A stretch of DNA of 64,000 nt from positions 109,231 to 173,230 of the forward strand of contig JFHF01000012.1 in NCBI GenBank assembly GCA_000648925.1, given 5' to 3'. The notes under the pieces were generated by a model that saw nothing but the letters and a program-made list of their open reading frames with translations, was not told the origin of the DNA and did no database searches. This document shows, in pieces, positions 26,077 to 34,515 of this stretch. The position numbers were made by a program, and so were the translations under genes. Source of the stretch: Caballeronia jiangsuensis (lineage in GTDB: Bacteria > Pseudomonadota > Gammaproteobacteria > Burkholderiales > Burkholderiaceae). How positions within the stretch are numbered: position 1 is the first letter of the stretch; the number at the start of each line of letters is the position of its first letter.

Positions 26077-28368
26077 ATGCCGTATGCAGATCAACTGGCG
26101 CGAAGCCAGGAAATCGCGGATAAAGTCGCGCGCGTGTTCCAGAAGCGCGCTGAACTGGCGCAACAGCAGTTCAGCGAGCGCGCACACGATGCGGGCACGC
26201 GTCTTGTCGGCAACGGCGGCGCAGATCATTTCGACGGCTACGGCTACGCGCTCGATCTCATGCAGCGCTCGATTCTCTTCTGGGACACGCTGCGCCAGCG
26301 CGGCAACAATTTCATCGAGCAGACGAAGCGCGGTCTCGAACCGGTGCTGCATTTCGCGCATGAAATGCTGATCGATGGCCGCACCTTCGCGCGGCCCGTG
26401 AACTATGCGCTCTTGCGCATCGTGCCGCCCGAGGGCGTGATCATCGATCCGCTGAAGCGTCCCTATCTCATCATCGATCCGCGCGCGGGGCACGGTCCCG
26501 GCATCGGCGGCTTCAAGGACGATTCGCAAGTGGGCGTCGCGTTGCGCGCGGGTCATCCGGTGTACTTCGTCACGTTCTTCCGCGACCCGCAGCCGGGCCA
26601 GACGCTGCTCGACGTGTGCGCGGCCGAGCAGCAGTTCGTCAGGCACGTGCGCGAGCTTCATCCCGACAGCGCGAAGCCCGCGGTCGTCGGCAACTGTCAG
26701 GGCGGCTGGGCCGCGATGATGCTTGCAAGCTCGCAGCCCGACGATACCGGCCCGCTCGTCATCAACGGCGCGCCGATGTCGTACTGGAGCGGCGCATGGA
26801 GCGAAGGCGAGGGCGACAACCCGATGCGCTATTCGGGCGGCATGCTGGGCGGCACCTGGCTCGCGTCGCTGACGGCGGACCTCGGCAACGGCAAGTTCGA
26901 CGGCGCGTATCTCGTCGAGAACTTCGAGAACCTCAATCCCGCGAACAGCTTCTGGGACAAGTACTACACGCTGTTCGCCAACATCGACACCGAGCCGCCG
27001 CGCTTTCTCGACTTCGAACGCTGGTGGGGCGGCTATTACCTGATGAACCGCGAAGAGATCGAATGGATCACGCGCAATCTTTTCGTCGGCAACAAGCTAT
27101 GGTCGGGTGAAGTGAGCGGCGTGTCGGGCGCGTCCTTCGATCTGCGCGCGATCAAATCGCCGATCGTTCTCTTCGCTTCGATGGGCGACAACATCACGCC
27201 GCCGCAACAGGCATTCAACTGGGTCGCGGATATCTACGGCAGCACGGACGAGATCAAGGCGCGCGGACAGGTGATCGTCGGGCTGATGCACAAGAGCATC
27301 GGGCACTTGGGCATCTTCGTGAGCGGCAAGGTCGCGAAGAAGGAATACACGCAGATCGCATCGGTGCTGGAGGCGATCGAGTCGTTTCCGCCCGGTCTGT
27401 ACGGCATGGAGATCGCGGAACGCAAGGGCGAGGGCGGCAAGACCGAATACGACGTGAGCTTTCACGAGCGCCGCCTGGAAGACCTGACGGCGCGCTTCAA
27501 CCGCTTCGAACGCGTGGACGAGTTGCCGTTCGAAGCGGTGAAGCAGGTATCGGATTTCAATCAGCGCGCCTATGAACTGTTCGCACAGCCCTTCGTGCAG
27601 GCGATGGCCAACGACACCACCGCGAGCATGCTGCGCGCGTTTCATCCGTTGCGCGCGCAACGCTGGATGTTCTCGGATTACAACCCGTGGCTCGCAGGGC
27701 TCGGCCCCGCGGCGGAGGCGGTCAGGGCTGCGCGCAAGCCCGCCGCCGCGGACGAACCGCTGCGCCGTGCGGAGCATTGCGGCTCCGACATGATCAGTGC
27801 GGGCCTCGACTTCTATCGCGCGATGCGCGACGCGGCGACCGAAGCGATGTTCTTCTCCGTCTACGGCAACATGTTCTCGGCGCATCCCGCGCAACAGCAC
27901 GAGCCCCGCGAGCATGTCGCCGATCCGCGCGAACTGCCTTTCGTCCAGGAAGCGCTCGCATCGATCGGGCATGGCGGATATGCGGAGGCCGTCGCGCGCG
28001 TCGCGTGCCTGCTGATGCGGCATGACGAGCCGCTGCCGCTCACGCGCATGGTCCTGCGTCAGACGCTCGCGGCCGACTACGCGGAATATCTGCCGCAGAT
28101 GCCGCGCGATGAATGGCGGCGGATTCGCGGCGAACAGGAAATCGTCGTGCGCTACGAGCCGGAACAGGCGCTTTCGACCTTGCCCGATCTGCTCGACGAT
28201 AACGACGACCGCAAGAAGCTCCTCACCCTGTTCGACAAGCTGCACGCGGATAGCCGCATGCAAGGCTTCGAACCGACGGCGGCGCAGCACGAGATGCTCG
28301 CGCGCATTCGCGCGGCGCTGCCCGTCAAGGCCGCGCGCGCGCCGAAACGTTCCGCGCCCGCGCACTGA
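26077..28368 (+). CDS. DUF3141 protein: PHA-synthase-like alpha/beta hydrolase
   Basis: 763 residues. Residues ~80-420 form an alpha/beta hydrolase core. The nucleophile box is VGNCQGG with Cys207, the G-x-C-x-G-G form used by polyhydroxyalkanoate synthases rather than the usual Ser. An Asp (SMGDNITPP) and a late His (SIGHLGIFVSG) complete a triad. The remaining ~340 residues are helical and unique to DUF3141. The start at ATG 26077 has GGAGGT six bases upstream. It is the first gene of an operon with pta, ackA and fabI, suggesting work on acyl-CoA or acyl-thioester metabolism, but no activity is known to me. Confidence 0.85.
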   Translation: MPYADQLARSQEIADKVARVFQKRAELAQQQFSERAHDAGTRLVGNGGADHFDGYGYALDLMQRSILFWDTLRQRGNNFIEQTKRGLEPVLHFAHEMLIDGRTFARPVNYALLRIVPPEGVIIDPLKRPYLIIDPRAGHGPGIGGFKDDSQVGVALRAGHPVYFVTFFRDPQPGQTLLDVCAAEQQFVRHVRELHPDSAKPAVVGNCQGGWAAMMLASSQPDDTGPLVINGAPMSYWSGAWSEGEGDNPMRYSGGMLGGTWLASLTADLGNGKFDGAYLVENFENLNPANSFWDKYYTLFANIDTEPPRFLDFERWWGGYYLMNREEIEWITRNLFVGNKLWSGEVSGVSGASFDLRAIKSPIVLFASMGDNITPPQQAFNWVADIYGSTDEIKARGQVIVGLMHKSIGHLGIFVSGKVAKKEYTQIASVLEAIESFPPGLYGMEIAERKGEGGKTEYDVSFHERRLEDLTARFNRFERVDELPFEAVKQVSDFNQRAYELFAQPFVQAMANDTTASMLRAFHPLRAQRWMFSDYNPWLAGLGPAAEAVRAARKPAAADEPLRRAEHCGSDMISAGLDFYRAMRDAATEAMFFSVYGNMFSAHPAQQHEPREHVADPRELPFVQEALASIGHGGYAEAVARVACLLMRHDEPLPLTRMVLRQTLAADYAEYLPQMPRDEWRRIRGEQEIVVRYEPEQALSTLPDLLDDNDDRKKLLTLFDKLHADSRMQGFEPTAAQHEMLARIRAALPVKAARAPKRSAPAH

Positions 28369-28406
28369 GCCGCAGGCGGCGCATCGCACGTTCACACGGA
28401 GGCGGT

Positions 28407-29345
28407 ATGAATCATACGCACGAGAAGTATGAACGGCTCATCGAGGTCTGCAAGGCGCTGCCGCCGCTCGTGGTGGCGGTTGCGCATCCGTGCGACCGGA
28501 CATCGCTGGAAAGCGCGGTCAAGGCGCACGAGATGGGCCTGATCTCGCCGCTTCTCGTCGGGCCGCGCGAGCGCATCCGCGAGGTCGCGGAGGAATGCGG
28601 GCTGAACATCGCGGGCTTGCCGATCGTCGATGCGCCGCACAGTCACGCGTCCGCGGAAAAGGCGGTGGAACTCGTGCGCGAGGCGAAAGCCGAAGCGCTC
28701 ATGAAAGGCAGCCTGCACACCGACGAAGTCATGGCCGCCGTCGTGAAACGCGAGGGCGGCCTGCGCACGCAGCGGCGCGTGTCGCACTGCTTCATCATGG
28801 ATGTGCCGGGCCACGAGAACGTGCTCATCATCAGCGACGCCGCGATCAATATCGCGCCGACGCTCGCCGACAAGGTCGATATCGTGCAGAACGCGATCGA
28901 TCTCGGCCACGCGCTGCGTCTCGAAGAGGTCCGGGTCGCGATCCTCTCCGCGATGGAAACGGTGAACCCGAAAGTGCCGTCGACGCTGGAGGCAGCCGCG
29001 CTCTGCAAGATGGTGGATCGCCATCAGATCACCGGCGCGCTCGTCGATGGTCCGCTCGCGCTCGACAACGCGATCGATCTCGAAGCGGCGAAGACGAAGA
29101 AGATCGATTCGCCCGTCGCGGGGCGCGCGAACGTGCTGATCGTGCCGGATCTCGAAGCGGGCAACATGCTCGCCAAGAGCCTCTCGTTTCTCGCGGGCGC
29201 GGATGCGGCGGGCATCGTGCTCGGTGCGCGCGTGCCGATCATCCTGACGAGCCGCGCCGATTCGCTGCAATCGCGGCTCGCGTCGTGCGCCATCGCCTCG
29301 CTCGTGGCGTTGAAACGCCGCGAAGAAGCGCAAATGGCGGGGTGA
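28407..29345 (+). CDS. pta: Phosphate acetyl/butyryltransferase
   Basis: 312 residues, only the catalytic PTA/PTB domain (no N-terminal DRTGG or P-loop part). Typical elements are LMKGSLHTDEVM and the closing NVLIVPDLEAGNMLAKSL. It exchanges CoA of acetyl-CoA (or longer acyl-CoA) for phosphate. GGAGG stands before the ATG. The acetate kinase gene starts 3 bp after its stop, so acetyl-phosphate made here is turned into ATP there. The short form could also favour butyryl-CoA. Confidence 0.92.
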   Translation: MNHTHEKYERLIEVCKALPPLVVAVAHPCDRTSLESAVKAHEMGLISPLLVGPRERIREVAEECGLNIAGLPIVDAPHSHASAEKAVELVREAKAEALMKGSLHTDEVMAAVVKREGGLRTQRRVSHCFIMDVPGHENVLIISDAAINIAPTLADKVDIVQNAIDLGHALRLEEVRVAILSAMETVNPKVPSTLEAAALCKMVDRHQITGALVDGPLALDNAIDLEAAKTKKIDSPVAGRANVLIVPDLEAGNMLAKSLSFLAGADAAGIVLGARVPIILTSRADSLQSRLASCAIASLVALKRREEAQMAG

Positions 29346-29348
29346 ATC

Positions 29349-30539
29349 ATGGCCGACGTCATTCTGGTCCTCAACGCGGGTTCATCGAGCATCAAGTTCA
29401 GTGCATTCGATGTCGAAGGCGAGGCGCTCGAACTCGTCATGCACGGACAAGTGGAAGGGCTCTTCAGTTCGCCGCATTTCGTCGCGTTCAATGCGAACGG
29501 CGAAAAGGCCGGCGAACATGCGTGGGGCGAGGGCGTCAGGCTCGAACATGCCGAAGCCATCGCGCATCTCGGCGCGTTCCTGCGCGGACACGGCGCGGGA
29601 CATCGGCTGATCGGCGTGGGGCATCGCGTCGTGCATGGCGGCGCGCATTTCACGAAGCCCGTGCTGACGAACCCCGAGGTGCTCGACGCACTCGACAAGC
29701 TCACGCCGCTCGCGCCCCTGCATCAGCCGCACAATATCAAGCCGATTCGCATCATCGCCGAGCGCAATCCGGGCCTGCCGCAAGTCGCCTGCTTCGATAC
29801 GGCGTTTCACGCGACGCAGGCGCCGCTCGCGCAGGCGTTCGCGCTGCCCGAATCGATCACGAAGAACGGCGTGCGGCGCTACGGCTTTCATGGTCTCTCG
29901 TACGAATACATCGCGAACGCGTTGCCCGATATCGCACCCGATGCGGCGAGCGGGCGCACGGTCGTCGCGCATCTGGGCAACGGCGCGAGCCTGTGCGCGA
30001 TGCACGCGGGCAAGAGCGTCGCGAGCACGATGGGCTTCACCGCCGTCGACGGCCTCATGATGGGCACGCGCTGCGGCAATCTCGATCCGGGCGTGATCCT
30101 GTATCTGCTCGACGAGCTCGGCATGAACGCACGCGAGATCGAAGACCTGCTGTATCGACGCTCGGGCTTGCTGGGCGTGTCGGGCATCTCGGGCGACATG
30201 CGCGCGCTCCTCGCGAGCAGCGACGAACGCGCGCGCTTCGCCGTCGATCTCTACGTGTATCGCATCGCCCGCGAGATCGGCTCGATGAGCGCCGCGCTGC
30301 AAGGGCTCGATGCCGTCGTGTTCACGGCGGGCATCGGCGAGCATTCGAAAGAGATACGCCAACGCGTGTGCGAGCAGGCGGCATGGTGGGGCATCGAGCT
30401 CGATGCCAAAGCCAACGAGAGCGGCGGCCCGCGCATCAGCGCTTCGTCGAGCAAGGTGAGCGCGTGGGTGATTCCGACCAACGAGGAACTGATGATCGCG
30501 CGTCACGCATTGACGTTGATCGAAGGAGCATCCGCATGA
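29349..30539 (+). CDS. ackA: Acetate kinase
   Basis: 396 residues, full-length acetokinase of the ASKHA fold. Signature 1 is VLNAGSSSIKFSAFD (6-20), signature 2 is around GYGFHGLSYEY, and phosphate-binding VAHLGNGASL follows. Catalytic Arg/Asp/His positions (GHRVVHGG, CFDTAFHAT) are present. It converts acetyl-phosphate and ADP to acetate and ATP. The last four bases overlap the start of the fabI-type gene (ATGA), so the genes are translationally coupled. Confidence 0.95.
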   Translation: MADVILVLNAGSSSIKFSAFDVEGEALELVMHGQVEGLFSSPHFVAFNANGEKAGEHAWGEGVRLEHAEAIAHLGAFLRGHGAGHRLIGVGHRVVHGGAHFTKPVLTNPEVLDALDKLTPLAPLHQPHNIKPIRIIAERNPGLPQVACFDTAFHATQAPLAQAFALPESITKNGVRRYGFHGLSYEYIANALPDIAPDAASGRTVVAHLGNGASLCAMHAGKSVASTMGFTAVDGLMMGTRCGNLDPGVILYLLDELGMNAREIEDLLYRRSGLLGVSGISGDMRALLASSDERARFAVDLYVYRIAREIGSMSAALQGLDAVVFTAGIGEHSKEIRQRVCEQAAWWGIELDAKANESGGPRISASSSKVSAWVIPTNEELMIARHALTLIEGASA

Positions 30540-31318
30540 CGCTCACCGTGCCACAGCCCGTGCTGAAGGGCGCGAAGGCGCTCGTCACCGGAATCGCCAA
30601 CGAGCATTCCATCGCGTATGGCTGCGCGAAGGCGTTCCGCGAACTGGGCGCCGATCTCGCCATCACTTACGCCGACGACAAGGCGCGGCCGTATGTCGAG
30701 CCGCTTGCAAAGGATCTCGAAGCGCCGATCTTCATGCCGCTCAACGCATCGAGCGAGGCCGAACTCGACGCGGTGTTCGAGCGCATCGCGAGCGAGTGGG
30801 GCACGCTCGATATCCTCGTGCATTCGATCGCGTGGGCGCCGAAGGACGACTTGCAAGGCGGCTTGCTGAACTGCTCGGCGGACGGCTTCGCGAAGGCGAT
30901 GGACATCTCCTGCCATTCGTTCGTGCGCATGGCGCGGCTTGCTGCGCCGCTCATGAAAAACGGCGGCGCGATGTTCACGATGAGCTATCACGGCGCGAAC
31001 AAGGTCGTGCCCAATTACAACGTGATGGGCCCGGTGAAAGCCGCGCTCGAAGCGTGCGCGCGCTATCTCGCCTACGAGCTCGGGCCGCAGGGCATTCGCG
31101 TGCATGCGATCTCGCCGGGCCCGCTCAAGACGCGCGCGGCGTCGGGGCTCAAGGACTTCGACCTGCTGCTGACCGAAGCCGCGGAGCGCGCGCCGCTCGG
31201 CGAACTGGTGGACATCATGGACGTCGGCTTCACCTGCGCGTTTCTCGCGACGCCTTTCGCGCGGCGGATGTCGGGCGAAACGCTTTATGTGGACGGCGGC
31301 GTGCACATCATGGGATGA
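30536..31318 (+). CDS. fabI: Enoyl-ACP reductase (FabI type)
   Basis: 260 residues. FabI features: GIANEHSIAYG nucleotide site, HSIAWAPKD, the active-site Tyr pair in MSYHGANK and NYNVMGPVKA, with the Y-x6-K spacing of FabI (not the Y-x3-K of other SDRs), and the closing LYVDGGVHIMG. It reduces trans-2-enoyl-ACP with NADH in fatty-acid elongation. Its place in a pta-ackA operon suggests a second, condition-specific copy rather than the housekeeping gene; the housekeeping copy is not in this window. Confidence 0.93.
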   Translation: MTLTVPQPVLKGAKALVTGIANEHSIAYGCAKAFRELGADLAITYADDKARPYVEPLAKDLEAPIFMPLNASSEAELDAVFERIASEWGTLDILVHSIAWAPKDDLQGGLLNCSADGFAKAMDISCHSFVRMARLAAPLMKNGGAMFTMSYHGANKVVPNYNVMGPVKAALEACARYLAYELGPQGIRVHAISPGPLKTRAASGLKDFDLLLTEAAERAPLGELVDIMDVGFTCAFLATPFARRMSGETLYVDGGVHIMG

Positions 31319-31321
31319 AGC

Positions 31322-32323
31322 ATGTTCAACTGGCTGTTCAGGCGCGAAGACACTACGTCGCGCGAGGACGTCCGGCAGGCGCTCGATCGCATCGTCGCGG
31401 TCGCGCCGCAGGTGAAGCTCGCGAATCGCTACGAGTCGCGGATCAAATCGGTCATCGGCAAGACGCTCGACCATGCGCATGAACTCGTCGGCGCGCTGCC
31501 CGCGCCGCGCGATGCGACGCCCGGCGCATGGGCGGACGATCCCTGTCTGCGCGCGAAGTTCGCGACGCCCGACGACATCACGACGGTCATCGGCGAGTCC
31601 CGCGACGTGCGCGACTGGTTCGACGGCAACATCGCCGCCGACTACGCCTTCGCGGTGCTGGGCGCGACGCTCATCGAGCGAAGCGTGCTCGTCTCGGCCG
31701 TCGAGAACGGCGCGATGCGCTCGGATGTCGCGCGCACGGCGGTGAGCTTCGAAGACAAGCGCATGCGTTTTTGCAGCGACACGGACGAAGCGCTCAGGCA
31801 GGAACTCGTGCAGCGGATCGTCGAACAGTTCGCGCTCGAAGCGATGTCGCGCGTCGCCGGTCAGGAAGCGCGGCGCGACGCGCTGCAGGAACATCGCGCG
31901 CTGCTGAGCGCGCGCATGCACATGCTCGGCCGGCGCGGCGCGGGCATGAGCCGCCTGACCGCCGCCACCGATGTTTCGGGCGACGCCTCACGGCTCCAGC
32001 GCGATTTCGAGGAAAACGAAGCCGCGCTCTCCGCGCTGGGTTCGCCCGCCGATTCCATCGAGACGCAGCTTCAGACGATCGTCGATCTGCTCGCCGATCC
32101 GGCGGCGCTCATCTCCGTCGCGCACCGCGAGCTGTGCCTGAACCAGATGAATCTGCTGATGGACACGCGCTGCGACGAACCTCATGCGGATATCGCGATC
32201 ATGCTCGCGCGCCTGCCGACCCAGCCGCCGCAGACGCGTGCGGTGGAGATCGTGCGCATCGCGCGGCGCGATGTGCCGCCCGCCGGCGCCGCGTTCGACG
32301 AGGCCGCGCGATTCGTGCTGTGA
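31322..32323 (+). CDS. Conserved-looking cytoplasmic protein, unknown function
   Basis: 333 residues without signal peptide or membrane segment. Long helical stretches rich in Ala, Arg, Glu and Leu, for example ~180-265 (QEARRDALQEHRALLSARMH, then SRLQRDFEENEAALSALG), suggest a coiled coil. The end (MLARLPTQPPQTRAVEIVRI, then RRDVPPAG) looks compact. No catalytic motif is evident. It starts 3 bp after fabI, so it is the last gene of the DUF3141-pta-ackA-fabI operon and may act with it. It converges on pqiC with a 9-bp gap. Confidence 0.75.
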   Translation: MFNWLFRREDTTSREDVRQALDRIVAVAPQVKLANRYESRIKSVIGKTLDHAHELVGALPAPRDATPGAWADDPCLRAKFATPDDITTVIGESRDVRDWFDGNIAADYAFAVLGATLIERSVLVSAVENGAMRSDVARTAVSFEDKRMRFCSDTDEALRQELVQRIVEQFALEAMSRVAGQEARRDALQEHRALLSARMHMLGRRGAGMSRLTAATDVSGDASRLQRDFEENEAALSALGSPADSIETQLQTIVDLLADPAALISVAHRELCLNQMNLLMDTRCDEPHADIAIMLARLPTQPPQTRAVEIVRIARRDVPPAGAAFDEAARFVL

Positions 32324-32332
32324 CACCCGGCG

Positions 32333-32914
32333 TTACTGAGGCACGCCGCCCTGAATCGCCTTCGCGATGTCGCGGCTCACGCTCGCGAGCGCGCGGCTAT
32401 GCGCCGCCACGAGCGCATTCCAGTCGCCGCCGCTGACGGGCTCGCGCACGAGCGAGCGGCCGGTCAGCGCGTTTTCGTCGCCGAAGCGGCGCACGGACCA
32501 GTGCGCGTCGATCGTGACGGCATCGCCGGGAACGGATTCGAACTGCTGGATATCGACACGCACGCGCAAGGCCTGCGGGTCCGCCAGCGCGCGCGAGGCC
32601 GGCGCCACGCGATCGGAGCCGAGCAGCAACGTGAGATCGCCGGCGATGGCATCCGCGATGCCGCCGTTGAGCGGCGCGCCCCAGCGCGCGTATTCGTTGA
32701 ACGCGACTTCGTTGCTCGTGCTGCGCGTGACGATCTGCGGCCGGTCGACGAGATCGGGCACCGTCACCGGCCCGACGATCACGGGCCGCGAGTTCGTGTG
32801 CGCGGCCGTCGCGGCGAGCGAGGGATCGGCGCTCAGACGGTAGAAGCTCGCTTGCGGCGAGGCACATGCGCCGAGCAGAGCGGCGAGCAGGAGGGAGAGC
32901 AGAGCGGGCCGCAT
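32333..32914 (-). CDS. pqiC: PqiC-family outer-membrane lipoprotein
   Basis: 193 residues. Lipoprotein signal with lipobox LLGAC (Cys near residue 17), then the ABC-transport auxiliary/PqiC pattern: ASFYRLSADPS, a strand block VPDLVDRPQIVTRSTSNEV and FNEYARWGAPL. In E. coli PqiC anchors the PqiB needle at the outer membrane. Its ATG overlaps the stop of pqiB (ATGA). It is the last gene of the six-gene operon. Confidence 0.9.
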   Translation of the reverse strand: MRPALLSLLLAALLGACASPQASFYRLSADPSLAATAAHTNSRPVIVGPVTVPDLVDRPQIVTRSTSNEVAFNEYARWGAPLNGGIADAIAGDLTLLLGSDRVAPASRALADPQALRVRVDIQQFESVPGDAVTIDAHWSVRRFGDENALTGRSLVREPVSGGDWNALVAAHSRALASVSRDIAKAIQGGVPQ

Positions 32915-34515
32915 CACTTTTTGTCCTCCGGCTTGCCGCGCAGCAATGCTTCCGGATGCTGCTGCAGATAGTCCGCGAGACTGCGGAACGAGGCCGCCGT
33001 GCGCGTCAGTTCGCGAACCGCTTCCGCCGTGTCCTGCTGCAGGCCCGAATCCGGCATGAGCGTCGAATGCGCCGCATCGAGCGCGGCGCGCGCGGCGGCG
33101 AGCGTGGTCGCAGCTTGCGGCACGACTTGCGTGTTGAGGCCCTGCATCAGCGCGGTCGTGCTGTTGAGCGTCTGCCGTGCACTCGCGGTGAGTTCCTCGA
33201 TCGGCAGCTTGTCGATGCGCGTCATGATGCGGTTCATCGAATCCTGCAGCGATTCTAGGCCGCTTGGCGTCGTCGGCAATTCGGGCGGCGTGCGGCTCCA
33301 GTCGATGCTCGCCTTCTTCGCGGTCGGGAAGAAATCGAGCGAAACATACAACTGGCCGGTGAGCAGGCTGCCCGTGCGCAACTGCCCGCGCAGGCCGCGC
33401 GACACGAGCACGTCCGCGAGCGCGCGCCGGTCGGACACGACGCGTCCGCTCTTCGGCTCGACCGCGAAGCGCGACGTGAAGCGCTCCGGATAGAGCCTGA
33501 TCTCGACCGGTATGCTGATGCGCTTCGTGACCGGATCGAAGCGCGTGTTGATGGCCGCCACCTCGCCGATCTGGATGCCGCGGAATTCCACCGGCGCGCC
33601 CACGGCGAGCCCGCGCACCGAGCCTTCGAAGTTGAACACGTAAGTATCGACGATGCGCTCCTGCACGCGCAGCGCTTCGGCGCGCGTCGGAAACAGGTTG
33701 AAGGTCGTGTCGGGCGGCGCCTCGGACCAGCTGAGCGACACGGCCGGCGTCTCGAACGCGAGCCCGCCGATCAGGATCGACACGAGCGATTGCGTGTTGA
33801 CCTTGAGCCCGTCGGTGCCGAGCGTCACGTCGATGCCGCCCGCCTGCCAGAAGCGCGAGTCCGCGTTCACGTAGCGGTCGTAGGGCGCGTTGACGAATAT
33901 ATGCAGCGTGACGCCGCTGCCGTCTTTGTCGAGCTCGAAGGCCGTCACCTGGCCGACCTGCAGGCGGCGGAAATACACCGGCGTGCCGACATCGACCGAG
34001 CCCAGGTCCGTCGCCTTCAGGACGAACTGCCGTCCGGGCACGTCGCTCGCGAACACCGGCGGCGTTTCGAGGCCGGTGTAATCGCGCCGGTCCTGCTTCG
34101 CGTGCCCGATATCCATGCCGATATACGCGCCCGACAGCAGCGTGCCGATGCCCGACACCGAGCCGCCCGCCACGCGCGGCCGGACGACCCAGAAGCGCGT
34201 GTCGTCGACGAGCATGTTGGTCGCGTCGCGCGTCAGCTCGGCGGTGGCGACCACGTGCTTGTAATCCTTCGAGAGCGCGACCGACTTCACGAGGCCGATG
34301 TCCACGTCCTTGAACTTGATCTTGGTCTTGCCGGCTTCGATGCCTTCGCCCGTCTTGAAGGTGATCGTGACAGTCGGGCCCTGTTCGAGCACGGCTTTCG
34401 CGGCGAGCCAGATGCCGATGACCACCGCGATGGCCGGCACGACCCACACCCAGGGAATGCGCCAGCGCTTTTTCGGCGCGACTTCCGCATCGGGGATATC
34501 GCCGGGTGTGTTCAT
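32914..34515 (-). CDS. pqiB: PqiB, MCE-domain transenvelope lipid-transport protein
   Basis: 533 residues. A short cytoplasmic start, one membrane helix (~20-43, VWVVPAIAVVIGIWLAAKAV), then three MCE domains (~45-140, ~160-270, ~285-400, each with a VxFRG/VYFRxxxVGQV-type core such as VEFRGIQIGEVAAI). A C-terminal helical needle (~420-520) is built of heptads. PqiB forms a tube across the periplasm that moves hydrophobic molecules between membranes. Both ends overlap neighbours by 4 bp (pqiA before, pqiC after). Confidence 0.93.
   Translation of the reverse strand: MNTPGDIPDAEVAPKKRWRIPWVWVVPAIAVVIGIWLAAKAVLEQGPTVTITFKTGEGIEAGKTKIKFKDVDIGLVKSVALSKDYKHVVATAELTRDATNMLVDDTRFWVVRPRVAGGSVSGIGTLLSGAYIGMDIGHAKQDRRDYTGLETPPVFASDVPGRQFVLKATDLGSVDVGTPVYFRRLQVGQVTAFELDKDGSGVTLHIFVNAPYDRYVNADSRFWQAGGIDVTLGTDGLKVNTQSLVSILIGGLAFETPAVSLSWSEAPPDTTFNLFPTRAEALRVQERIVDTYVFNFEGSVRGLAVGAPVEFRGIQIGEVAAINTRFDPVTKRISIPVEIRLYPERFTSRFAVEPKSGRVVSDRRALADVLVSRGLRGQLRTGSLLTGQLYVSLDFFPTAKKASIDWSRTPPELPTTPSGLESLQDSMNRIMTRIDKLPIEELTASARQTLNSTTALMQGLNTQVVPQAATTLAAARAALDAAHSTLMPDSGLQQDTAEAVRELTRTAASFRSLADYLQQHPEALLRGKPEDKK

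Noticed and set aside
7948..28406. Search for FNR/Anr boxes (TTGAT-N4-ATCAA) upstream of the fermentation genes
   Set aside because: Only half-sites such as TTGAC were seen, so no box is annotated.
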